64,000 nucleotides of DNA. It comes from CAJBVG01 sp943371425. Its GTDB lineage: Bacteria > Bacteroidota > Bacteroidia > Sphingobacteriales > Sphingobacteriaceae. Below the pieces are notes generated by a model. That model made no database searches. It was not told the origin of the DNA and was given only the letters and a program-made list of their open reading frames with translations. This document shows, piece by piece, positions 1 to 7,029 of the stretch. The stretch is from assembly GCA_943371425.1 (NCBI GenBank), contig CALRUR010000008.1, positions 79,504-143,503 of the forward strand. The letters run 5' to 3'. The first letter of the stretch is position 1, and each line of letters starts with the position of its first letter. The position numbers and the translations under genes were made by a program.

Positions 1-620
1 ATTTTATCAATAGAATAGGTAACTATTTTATCTTTATATCCAATTTGTTTTATTTGCAGTTCGAATTCTTTCGAATCAGTTAGATGTGGTACTAAAATCT
101 TAAATTTCCCATCGAAATCGGTAGTTGTTTTAATGCTGTACTTTTCAGATATTATTACAACAAATGGTATTGGCTCTTTAGTCCTCTCGTCAACAATAGT
201 TCCTTTAATCTCTATAGTATCTTGTTTTACTACTTCTTTTTCCCGATGTATATTTTTATCGGTATCGGTTTTGCTTTCTATATAAGTTAAGCTATTTGAA
301 GATACAGAAAAATCCGAAGCATTGGCTTTTTCAACCCCAATAAAGAAAAGCAAACTTGCCGCCACTTTTTCCCAATTACTTATGCTTCGTAATTTAGTTT
401 CTTGAATTAAATTACGCTCCAATTGCTCATTATTAAACCTGCCGCACAATTTACCATTAGCATGTTTCAGGTAATCTAAAATTTCTTGATCTGATTTGGT
501 GGAGAAATCAGTAATCAATCGGTCGCATGCAGCGCAATGCCTACCCCGCTCTGCTGGCAACATTTGCTCCCAGTTTTCTGCACATGGCTTTGCGATCGAT
601 ATTTTTACTGCTCTCTTCAT
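1..620 (-). CDS. CarboxypepD_reg-like domain protein, partial (3' end off window)
   Basis: The gene starts with ATG at 620 and stays open to the left edge, so only about 206 N-terminal residues are visible. The N-terminus (MKRAVKISIAKPCAENW, then a CAAC pair and ITDFS) matches a short cysteine-bearing leader that Bacteroidota often place before a membrane segment and a carboxypeptidase-regulatory-like domain. A hydrophobic stretch lies near residues 86-96. From about residue 135 the sequence (IKGTIVDERTKEPIPFVVI, then TTDFDGKFKI) has the beta-sandwich signature also found at the N-terminus of SusC-type receptors. It has no clear signal peptide. The function is unknown; a surface or envelope role is inferred. 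It is divergent from the gene at 919. Confidence 0.75.
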   Translation of the reverse strand, partial: MKRAVKISIAKPCAENWEQMLPAERGRHCAACDRLITDFSTKSDQEILDYLKHANGKLCGRFNNEQLERNLIQETKLRSISNWEKVAASLLFFIGVEKANASDFSVSSNSLTYIESKTDTDKNIHREKEVVKQDTIEIKGTIVDERTKEPIPFVVIISEKYSIKTTTDFDGKFKILVPHLTDSKEFELQIKQIGYKDKIVTYSIDK

Positions 621-918
621 CTTTAAAAGTAATTTACAAAATAATTGTAGGCCATAAAGGTTTATGTTTCAATTTTACTTTTACGTGACGAATTGAGTTG
701 TAAATTATGAATTATGAATTATGAATTATTGGCAAAGGAGGTGCTTGTTTGATTATACGCCCTTCGTATAGTCGTATAGTCGTATAGTCATATTTACATA
801 TAATCTCCAAATAGCTCCTGGTTTCCTTACCCGATACTCACTACCCAATACTCTCTACCAACACTTACATATTTAAAAAAATTTTGCATCTTTATCTCTA
901 AACATAACCCTTAACCCT
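621..918. other. Intergenic region with word repeats, no gene
   Basis: This divergent intergenic region of about 300 bp holds no credible gene. It contains tandem GAATTATG words (about 705-730), one copy of the composite intergenic repeat (731-795) and a stretch of ACCCGATACTC-like words (829-865). The promoters of the two flanking genes should lie here, but I could not find a clean TTG-N20-TAnnTTTG match. Confidence 0.6.
731..795 (+). repeat. Composite intergenic repeat, copy A
   Basis: This copy follows directly on a GAATTATG tandem. Its first half begins GGCAAAGGAGGTGCTTG. After a variable spacer comes CCTTCG and a tandem of TCGTATAG. Five further copies, all in the same orientation, lie at 3031, 3761, 4682, 6877 and 9031. 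Confidence 0.8.
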
Positions 919-1491
919 ATGGAATATTTAAATGGGCTACCCATGTTGTTAAAAAGCTTTTGGTACATCAGCTTGTTTAGCAGTTTAATATTTGTAATAC
1001 AAACGGTACTTACATTTATTGGTTCGGATGCAGGCGATGGCATAGAAGCCGATTTCGATAGTAACCTCGATGCAACCGATGCTCCTTTTCAATTATTTTC
1101 GTTCAGAAATTTAATAAACTTTTTACTAGGTTTCGGCTGGACGGGTGTATCTTTTTATAACAGCATCGAAAGTCAATCTTTGTTAATTTTATTAAGTGTA
1201 TTGATAGGTGCATCTTTTGTGTATTTATTTTTCATCATTATAAAACAACTGATGAAATTATCTGAAAATAATTCTTTTAACATTAAAGAAACATTAAACA
1301 AAACTGCAGAAGTGTACCTTAGCATACCCGAAAATAAAACGGGCAAAGGCAAGGTAATGCTTAGCGTTAGAGGCTCGGTACATGAGTTAGATGCCATGAC
1401 CAACGATCAGGAAAAAATAAATACAGGTTCAATAGTTAAAATAATTTCTATTGATAATAATCAACTTTTAATTGTAGAAAAAATAAAATAA
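919..1491 (+). CDS. OB-fold (NfeD/YqiJ-like) inner-membrane protein
   Basis: This is a 190-residue protein with three hydrophobic segments (about 12-35, 62-80 and 86-112) and a soluble C-terminal part of about 75 residues. That part resembles the small OB-fold beta-barrel at the end of NfeD-clan proteins (GKGKVMLSVRGSVHELDAM, then a TGSIVKIISI strand). It ends 5 bp before the flotillin gene, and this membrane OB-fold plus flotillin pairing is the known arrangement of YqiJ-YqiK and NfeD-FloT. By analogy it is a partner of the flotillin in membrane-domain organisation. The family call rests on architecture and context; similarity in the OB part is modest. Confidence 0.7.
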   Translation: MEYLNGLPMLLKSFWYISLFSSLIFVIQTVLTFIGSDAGDGIEADFDSNLDATDAPFQLFSFRNLINFLLGFGWTGVSFYNSIESQSLLILLSVLIGASFVYLFFIIIKQLMKLSENNSFNIKETLNKTAEVYLSIPENKTGKGKVMLSVRGSVHELDAMTNDQEKINTGSIVKIISIDNNQLLIVEKIK

Positions 1492-1496
1492 TATAT

Positions 1497-3002
1497 ATGT
1501 CGCCATTAATTATAATTGTTGTAGCCGTTGTAGTTGCCTTTGTAACCATAACCGCATTAGTATCTAGATACAAAAGATGCCCTTCTGATAAAATTTTAGT
1601 AGTGTACGGTAGAACCGGCGGAACCTCTGCAAAATGTATACACGGTGGAGGTGCATTTATTTGGCCAGTAATACAAGACTATGCTTTTTTAGATTTAAAA
1701 CCTTTATCTATTGAAGCAAACTTAACCAATGCACTAAGCAGACAAAACATTAGAGTAGATGTGCCTTGTAGGTTTACCATTGCTATATCTACAGAAGCAG
1801 ATAGCATGAATACTGCTGCCGAAAGATTGTTAGGATTAACATCAGAACAAATACAAGAATTAGCGAAAGATATTTTATTTGGTCAGTTGCGTTTGGTAAT
1901 TGCAACTATGACCATTGAAGAAATTAACTCTGATAGAGATAAATTTTTGGATAACATTTCTAAAAATGTGGATTCGGAATTGAAGAAAATTGGTTTAAAA
2001 TTAATTAACGTAAACGTTACGGATATTAAAGATGAATCTGGATACATTGAAGCTTTAGGAAAAGAAGCGGCTGCGAAAGCAATTAACGAAGCTAAAATTA
2101 GCGTAGCAGAGCAAGAGAAAATTGGAGAAACTGGTAAGGCATTAGCAGATAGAGAAAAAGACACACAAATTGCAGAAACGCATAGAGACCGCGATGTAAA
2201 AATTGCGATTACAGAAAAAGATAGAGAAGTAAGTATTGCTTCGGCGAAAAAAGACGAGTCAATTGGTAAAGCAGAAGCAGAAAGAGATACGCGAGTAAAA
2301 ACATCGGAAGCAAATGCAATAGCTATAAAGGGCGAGAACGAAGCGAAAATTGCCATTGCACAATCTGAAGCATTACGTAGAGAAAAAGAAGCAGAGGCTT
2401 TAAGAATAGCCTTAGCATCAGAAAAAGTACAACAAGCTAAAGCTTTAGAAGAAGCATACCTTGCCGAACAAAAAGCAGAGAGTGCCCGTGCCGAAAGAGA
2501 ACGCTCTACCCAAAATGCAAACATTGTAATACCAGCAGAAATTGCAAAACAACGTGCCATTATAGATGCACAAGCAGAAGCTGAACGCATAAGAGAACAA
2601 GCAAAAGGTGAGGCCGATGCAATTTTTGCAAAAATGGAAGCGGAAGCAAAAGGTTTGTATGAAATTTTAACAAAACAAGCAGAAGGTTATAGAGAGGTAG
2701 TAAATGCTGCAGGTGGCGACCCAACTAAGGCTTTCCAATTATTGTTAATAGAAAAACTTCCGGAATTAGTAAGAACACAAGTAGAAGCGGTAAAAAATAT
2801 TAAGATCGATAAAATTACGGTTTGGGATTCGGGTAATGGAGAAAATGGAAATAACTCTACCGCAAATTTTGTTTCGGGCATGATGAAAACCGTACCGCCG
2901 TTGAATGATTTGTTTAACATGGCAGGGTTGAATTTGCCAACGTATTTGAAGTCGGATGTTCCGGTAGTTGATGAACCAACGAAGGAAGATACTAAGGACT
3001 AG
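1497..3002 (+). CDS. Flotillin-like SPFH-domain protein
   Basis: This 501-residue protein has an N-terminal membrane anchor (residues 1-22), an SPFH/Band-7 domain (about 30-195), then a long Ala/Glu/Lys-rich coiled coil (about 195-390) with repeated EA and AEAER steps. The flotillin C-terminal region follows (GDPTKAFQLLLIEKLPELV). This matches the YqiK/flotillin group, which forms oligomers at the cytoplasmic membrane in lipid microdomains. It is co-transcribed with the OB-fold protein 5 bp upstream. The stop codon lies at the start of a GACTGGT tandem, so the gene end abuts repeat DNA. Confidence 0.88.
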   Translation: MSPLIIIVVAVVVAFVTITALVSRYKRCPSDKILVVYGRTGGTSAKCIHGGGAFIWPVIQDYAFLDLKPLSIEANLTNALSRQNIRVDVPCRFTIAISTEADSMNTAAERLLGLTSEQIQELAKDILFGQLRLVIATMTIEEINSDRDKFLDNISKNVDSELKKIGLKLINVNVTDIKDESGYIEALGKEAAAKAINEAKISVAEQEKIGETGKALADREKDTQIAETHRDRDVKIAITEKDREVSIASAKKDESIGKAEAERDTRVKTSEANAIAIKGENEAKIAIAQSEALRREKEAEALRIALASEKVQQAKALEEAYLAEQKAESARAERERSTQNANIVIPAEIAKQRAIIDAQAEAERIREQAKGEADAIFAKMEAEAKGLYEILTKQAEGYREVVNAAGGDPTKAFQLLLIEKLPELVRTQVEAVKNIKIDKITVWDSGNGENGNNSTANFVSGMMKTVPPLNDLFNMAGLNLPTYLKSDVPVVDEPTKEDTKD

Positions 3003-3003
3003 A

Positions 3004-3030
3004 GACTGGTGACTGGTGACTGGTGACTAG
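3004..3030. repeat. GACTGGT tandem repeat
   Basis: Three to four units of GACTGGT begin immediately after the flotillin stop codon and run into composite repeat copy B. It is one of several short-word tandems that mark gene boundaries here. Confidence 0.75.
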
Positions 3031-3701
3031 AAGGCGGAGGTGCTAGTTTGATTATTTGCCATTCGTATGGTCGTATAATCGCAAATAAGCACCAAATCCA
3101 CCACCTCATCACCATTCGTCATTACAGTACGAACGCGTTCGCAGTAGTTTATTTTTAAGTTATGTTTCGATAAAATTTCTGCGAGTATTTTTTCTGTATA
3201 AAAATGCATCATCATTTCATCACCTTTGCTTCCTGTAACTAAACCCGATTTATCATAGTCCTTTTCCATAGTGCTAATGTATAGCAAACCTTGTTCGTTC
3301 AACATACTTGCTGCATCTGCAATAAATTGTTCTACTTCTTCTAAATTCAAATACGGAAAGGCGAAGCCTGCAATTATTACATCGTACTTTTTAGCTAACC
3401 TTTTTATTTCTCTTGCATCTAACAAAAAGCAATTGGCAGTAGGGTTGTTTTGTTTTGCAAGATTTATCATATTCTCCGATAAATCTGTTGCATTGAAAAT
3501 AAGATCGGGTTTTCTATTTAATAAATGCTTGGTAATATTTCCTGGCCCACAAGCAATTTCTAATACTTCTGCATTTTCTTTTTGTATAAAGGAGAGCAAA
3601 AAATCAAATGATTTAGCATACATAGAAACGTCCATAAATCGCTCCATGTAATAAGAGGCATGTTTGTTGAAGATGTCAGCGGCGTTTTGGGAATGATCCA
3701 T
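3027..3701 (-). CDS. Class I SAM-dependent methyltransferase
   Basis: This 224-residue protein shows methyltransferase motif I (VLEIACGPGNITKHLL, about 46-61), an acidic ribose-binding position after FNATDLSENM and the motif near DVIIAGFAFPYL. These are typical of a small-molecule or lipid methyltransferase of the Methyltransf_25/11 type; the substrate cannot be told. Start ATG is at 3701. The last 17 or so residues (after LICDY) are encoded by composite repeat copy B, so the natural C-terminus has probably been replaced or extended by repeat DNA. It is convergent with the flotillin gene. Confidence 0.82.
   Translation of the reverse strand: MDHSQNAADIFNKHASYYMERFMDVSMYAKSFDFLLSFIQKENAEVLEIACGPGNITKHLLNRKPDLIFNATDLSENMINLAKQNNPTANCFLLDAREIKRLAKKYDVIIAGFAFPYLNLEEVEQFIADAASMLNEQGLLYISTMEKDYDKSGLVTGSKGDEMMMHFYTEKILAEILSKHNLKINYCERVRTVMTNGDEVVDLVLICDYTTIRMANNQTSTSAF
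3031..3080 (+). repeat. Composite intergenic repeat, copy B (inside a coding end)
   Basis: The first half reads AAGGCGGAGGTGCTAG and the second half carries ATTCGTATGGTCGTATAATC. Unlike the other copies, it lies within an open reading frame and encodes the tail of the methyltransferase on the opposite strand. Confidence 0.75.
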
Positions 3702-3710
3702 TTGAATTAT

Positions 3711-3760
3711 GAATTATGAATTATGAATTATGAATTATGAATTATGAATTATGAATTATT
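3711..3760. repeat. GAATTATG tandem repeat
   Basis: About six near-perfect units of GAATTATG lie just upstream of the methyltransferase start and lead directly into composite repeat copy C. Confidence 0.9.
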
Positions 3761-3818
3761 GGCAAGGGAGTTGCTAGTTTGTAAAGTGTCCTTCGTATAG
3801 TCGTATAATCGTTTAATC
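3761..3818 (+). repeat. Composite intergenic repeat, copy C
   Basis: The first half reads GGCAAGGGAGTTGCTAG, followed by CCTTCGTATAGTCGTATAATC. It sits between the methyltransferase start and the end of the transglutaminase-like gene. Confidence 0.8.
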
Positions 3819-3827
3819 ATCTCCAGC

Positions 3828-4616
3828 TCATTCTGCCACTATGTACTCCTCTTCCAATGGGTAATAGTAAATAGTTTCGTTTGCTTCAAAATATTTGCCG
3901 CCTGGATATTTGGATGTCCAATCTAAATTCAACCAAGCATCGCCGTTTTCATCAACTTTAAAATTCAATGCACTTACTTTGTTGCGCCCGAACAGTTTAC
4001 CAAAGAATTTAGAATAATGTTTATTCACCGCTTTTAAATGTACAGGTATATCGTCGGGGTTGCCTATGTTTACTTCGGCGTATGCATGCCCTCCAATTAA
4101 GTAATTATAGGCCCCTACTACTCTAGCTTCACCTCCAATAGATTCTATCATGGTAGCCATTAAAATAGCAAAATCATCACAGTCGCCTTTTAACCCTGCT
4201 TTAATACTTGTAGATGCTTTTGCTACATATTCTCTCCCGCGCGGGTCGTTTACATATTTCCAATTTTTATACAATTCTGAATACACTTCACAAATTTGGT
4301 CGATGTTAAAATCGCCAGGATACTTTGCCGCCAACTCCAAGGCGTATAAGCGTGTTTGTTCTTCGTCTATGTCCATGGCTTCTTTAAATAACTTCAAATA
4401 ATTCTGATGCGTTTCTTCCTGAATTTTCATTTCCTCATTGGCTTGTTCGGTACCTTCATCAAGCTCTGGGGTAGAATTAGAATTCAATACCGACGAAATA
4501 ACATTTCCGATTTTAGTTGATTTGTTGCTTTTCGAAAAAGGATTATAATCTAATACAATCCACATGAATAAAAATAGGATAGAGAGGGCGAGGGTAATTC
4601 TTAGAATAATTTTCAT
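3828..4616 (-). CDS. Transglutaminase-like cysteine-protease-fold protein
   Basis: This is a 262-residue protein if it begins at ATG 4616 (MKIILRITLAL). The frame is open further upstream, but that extension would be encoded by TAGCGGG repeat DNA, so I chose 4616. Residues 1-24 form a signal anchor. The catalytic triad of transglutaminase-like folds is visible: Cys in GDCDDFA, His in GGHAYAEV and an Asp in LNLDWT. Bacterial members act as proteases or structural domains on exported proteins, so this one is probably periplasmic or membrane-anchored. The substrate is unknown. Confidence 0.75.
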   Translation of the reverse strand: MKIILRITLALSILFLFMWIVLDYNPFSKSNKSTKIGNVISSVLNSNSTPELDEGTEQANEEMKIQEETHQNYLKLFKEAMDIDEEQTRLYALELAAKYPGDFNIDQICEVYSELYKNWKYVNDPRGREYVAKASTSIKAGLKGDCDDFAILMATMIESIGGEARVVGAYNYLIGGHAYAEVNIGNPDDIPVHLKAVNKHYSKFFGKLFGRNKVSALNFKVDENGDAWLNLDWTSKYPGGKYFEANETIYYYPLEEEYIVAE

Positions 4617-4647
4617 GGGATTAAAAATAGTAAAAAAAATGGTAGTG

Positions 4648-4683
4648 TGTAGCGGGTAGCGAGTAGCGGGTAGCGAGTAGCGC
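4648..4683. repeat. TAGCGGG/TAGCGAG tandem repeat
   Basis: Alternating AGCGGGT and AGCGAGT units lie upstream of the transglutaminase-like gene and abut composite repeat copy D. The same words occur at 6847-6876 and, degenerate, at 36181-36310. Confidence 0.85.
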
Positions 4684-4755
4684 AAGGGAGGTGCTAGTTT
4701 GATAAGGGTGCCTTCGCATGGTCGTATAGTCGTATGGTCGTATAGTCATATATTC
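4682..4755 (+). repeat. Composite intergenic repeat, copy D
   Basis: It reads GCAAGGGAGGTGCTAGTTTG, a spacer, then CCTTCGCATGGTCGTATAG and further TCGTAT units. It is nearly identical to copy E and continues directly into the long hairpin at 4753. Confidence 0.85.
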
Positions 4756-4824
4756 TTTTACACAGAGACACAGAGAGCACTGAGGAAGTTAACTTTGTGC
4801 TTTCTGTGTCTCTGTGTAAAAGAA
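4753..4824. repeat. Long inverted repeat (28-bp arms), ACACAGAGACACAGAG type
   Basis: The arms at 4753-4780 and 4797-4824 are reverse complements except for one position, which would be a G-U pair in RNA. It lies 12 bp downstream of the end of the T9SS gene at 4837 and is followed by an A-run on the plus strand, so it may also act as a transcription terminator. Read through in one frame it gives the TETQR-type peptide that recurs as spurious ORFs in many bacteria. The sister copy is at 6949-7020. Confidence 0.88.
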
Positions 4825-4836
4825 AAAAAAATCGAG

Positions 4837-6795
4837 TTACTCCTTTATAAAAGTTCCTCTGAATTGTTGAGTTCCTTTACTCAATACAAACTGGTAAACA
4901 CCCTCAGGTAAACCGGCAACAATAAGTTCATTGTTATGCAAGGTGCTTTGTTGCAGCAATTGCCCAAGTGTATTATAAATGCTGATGTTTGCGTGTTCGA
5001 GGTTATTTTTTATATCGAATGTTAATACATCGCTTACCGGATTAGGGTACACGTTAATTTTATTAACTGAACTAGTATTGATGCCTACTAAATGGCTTAC
5101 AATTATGTTTACATAGGTTGAATCAAAACAATTATTTCTGTATACATAACAATCAATAGACTCTTGTGCATTGGCTACCTTCCATTTTAGAGTAAGTGTT
5201 GGTGTGTTTTGCCCCGCAATAAACGAAACATTAGTAAAACCTCCCCATTGGTAAATTACATTTACTTGCGAATCTACTGTATAAGTATAAAATTTAGAGG
5301 TATCAGAAATATTAAAATCGCCAGAAATTATTGGCTTACTCGGACTCGTTGTTATGTTCAAATTGGTTATTCTTATCATATCACACCCTATACTTGAAAC
5401 TAAAGTATCTACAAGTTGTTCACTTTGAAAATAGGTATTCCCGTTTGCCGCCAAGAAACTATCGCATACATAAATATTGCTTAGGGTGGTGTTGTAACAT
5501 TTATCACCTTTTATTATTAATTCATAATTTACCGTATCTGTTAATAAATAAGGGCAGTTTTTTTTATAACACACAATCTTAAATTTATAAGGCAAATTAC
5601 TTACATGGTTACTATCGGCATCTATAGTTAAATAAGCTATAGATGTACTTTTTCTTTTGATGATATAATTTTCTGCATCTACTCCAGTATATTCAGGTCC
5701 AGACATCCCTTTCCAAGAAACCTTAATTAAGTTAGTATCTAAAATATTGTTAGAAGCACTCGTTTTATCGGGTAATATTTTGATAAATAAACTATCGTTC
5801 TCTGGATCCATAGCAGCAAAACTTATTACTTTGTTTATGGGTGTATTGGCAAGTAAAGTATCGTAAACAGTAGTGTTGCGAAGGCTATCAAATAAAACAG
5901 GATAAATATCTTGTGGAATAGTTGGCAATAAAATTATGGATCTGCTAGACTCTCCAACTTTTACTGCAACACCATTTATTTTTCTATACTCGTGTACACT
6001 TTGTGAAACAATATAATTTCCCATAAAAACTGGTTGGTAAGTTGCAATACCAGTTTGAGCATTTATTCGAAAATCCGGATTTCCATCTGCAATATTTGAA
6101 TCTGTAGAATATCCTTGGTAATATTGCCACATCGTCCAATTTGATTTAGGACCATTACCCAACTTAGGTGTATCTAATAAATAAACCAAAGAATCACCGT
6201 CGGGGTCGATTGCACTCCAATCTAAAGTATAAAAACGGCCCACTTTTATGTATTGCATTACTGGTGTTGTGAACTGCGGACTAGAATTAAACCTTACCAC
6301 CGAAGTGGTGCCTAAGGCTCTAAAATCAATATAATTCATCGCGCTATAATTAGATGAAAATATATTACTAAAACTATTCACACAACATAATGTATAAATT
6401 GCATAATAACCCATTGGGTCATTTAAATTAGCATGGTTTATAGGGTCGCTCTCATACACTGCATACTCCACCATATTCTGCGCTTGCTTTACCGGACAAG
6501 CAGATTCTGGAAAGTTTAAATACGTTAATGCATTAATTTTGTTTAACGTTAAAGAAGTTTCTATGGCACTGTTGCTATTCTTATGTATATGGAGTGTGAA
6601 TGTATTGAGAGCAGAATTAAGTGTTCTATCAACATACAAAACTACTCTCCATTTATAAAAATCCGTTGCTTGGTTATTTGCATTTTTAATATTGATATAT
6701 GTTATTTCACCACCTAAATAATGAGCGGCATAACCATTTGTTGGCTTTACTAAAAAAGCAATAAAGATGAATATAAATAAGGATAGGTAGCGCAT
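4837..6795 (-). CDS. T9SS cargo protein with N-terminal HYLGGEITY domain
   Basis: This 652-residue secreted protein has a signal peptide at residues 1-23 (ends GYA). An N-terminal domain follows (HYLGGEITYINIKN, later YKWRVVLYVDRT), of a kind common at the start of large Bacteroidota surface proteins. An Asp-rich DPDGDSLVY segment lies near 200, one Cys-paired repeat (CDSFLAANGNTY to GCD) near 460-500, and the T9SS type A sorting domain is at the end (VYPNPVSDVL, then GVYQFVLSKG). The protein should be exported by Sec, then across the outer membrane by T9SS. It is about two-fifths identical to its neighbour at 7030, but the C-terminal 75 residues are almost identical. Confidence 0.85.
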   Translation of the reverse strand: MRYLSLFIFIFIAFLVKPTNGYAAHYLGGEITYINIKNANNQATDFYKWRVVLYVDRTLNSALNTFTLHIHKNSNSAIETSLTLNKINALTYLNFPESACPVKQAQNMVEYAVYESDPINHANLNDPMGYYAIYTLCCVNSFSNIFSSNYSAMNYIDFRALGTTSVVRFNSSPQFTTPVMQYIKVGRFYTLDWSAIDPDGDSLVYLLDTPKLGNGPKSNWTMWQYYQGYSTDSNIADGNPDFRINAQTGIATYQPVFMGNYIVSQSVHEYRKINGVAVKVGESSRSIILLPTIPQDIYPVLFDSLRNTTVYDTLLANTPINKVISFAAMDPENDSLFIKILPDKTSASNNILDTNLIKVSWKGMSGPEYTGVDAENYIIKRKSTSIAYLTIDADSNHVSNLPYKFKIVCYKKNCPYLLTDTVNYELIIKGDKCYNTTLSNIYVCDSFLAANGNTYFQSEQLVDTLVSSIGCDMIRITNLNITTSPSKPIISGDFNISDTSKFYTYTVDSQVNVIYQWGGFTNVSFIAGQNTPTLTLKWKVANAQESIDCYVYRNNCFDSTYVNIIVSHLVGINTSSVNKINVYPNPVSDVLTFDIKNNLEHANISIYNTLGQLLQQSTLHNNELIVAGLPEGVYQFVLSKGTQQFRGTFIKE

Positions 6796-6846
6796 AGTGC
6801 AATTGGTTGAGTGGTTGGAGTTTTACAAAGACTGTGCCAAGAGGTA

Positions 6847-6876
6847 GTGAGTAGCGGGTAGCGAGTAGCGAGTAGA
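6847..6876. repeat. TAGCGGG/TAGCGAG tandem repeat
   Basis: Several units of TAGCGGG/TAGCGAG lie upstream of the T9SS gene start at 6795 and abut composite repeat copy E. Confidence 0.8.
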
Positions 6877-6950
6877 GGCAAGAGAGGTGCTAGTTTGATA
6901 AGGGTGCCTTCGCATGGTCGTATAGTCGTATGGTCGTATAGTCATATATT
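6877..6950 (+). repeat. Composite intergenic repeat, copy E
   Basis: It differs from copy D at only a few positions (GGCAAGAGAGGTGCTAG) and likewise runs straight into a long hairpin. Confidence 0.85.
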
Positions 6951-7020
6951 CTTTTACACAGAGACACAAAGAGCACAGAGTAAGTTAACTCTGTGCTCTT
7001 TGTGTCTCTGTGTAAAAGAA
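6949..7020. repeat. Perfect 32-bp inverted repeat, ACACAGAGACACAAAG type
   Basis: The arms 6949-6980 and 6989-7020 are exact reverse complements around an 8-base loop. It lies 9 bp from the end of the T9SS gene at 7030. The sister element is at 4753-4824. Confidence 0.95.
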
Positions 7021-7029
7021 AAAAATGAG

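Noticed and set aside
1883..2590. 235-codon open frame antisense to the flotillin gene
   Set aside because: It is a shadow of the Ala/Glu-rich coiled coil, whose codons lack stops on the other strand; it reads Ser/Ala-rich without features.
3711..3760. Could be a CRISPR array
   Set aside because: Units are 8 bases with no spacers; no cas gene is present in the window.
4699..4911. 70-codon plus-strand open frame (similar one at 6895-7104)
   Set aside because: Both are translations of the composite repeat, the long hairpin and the antisense end of a T9SS gene; the two are similar only because the repeat is duplicated.
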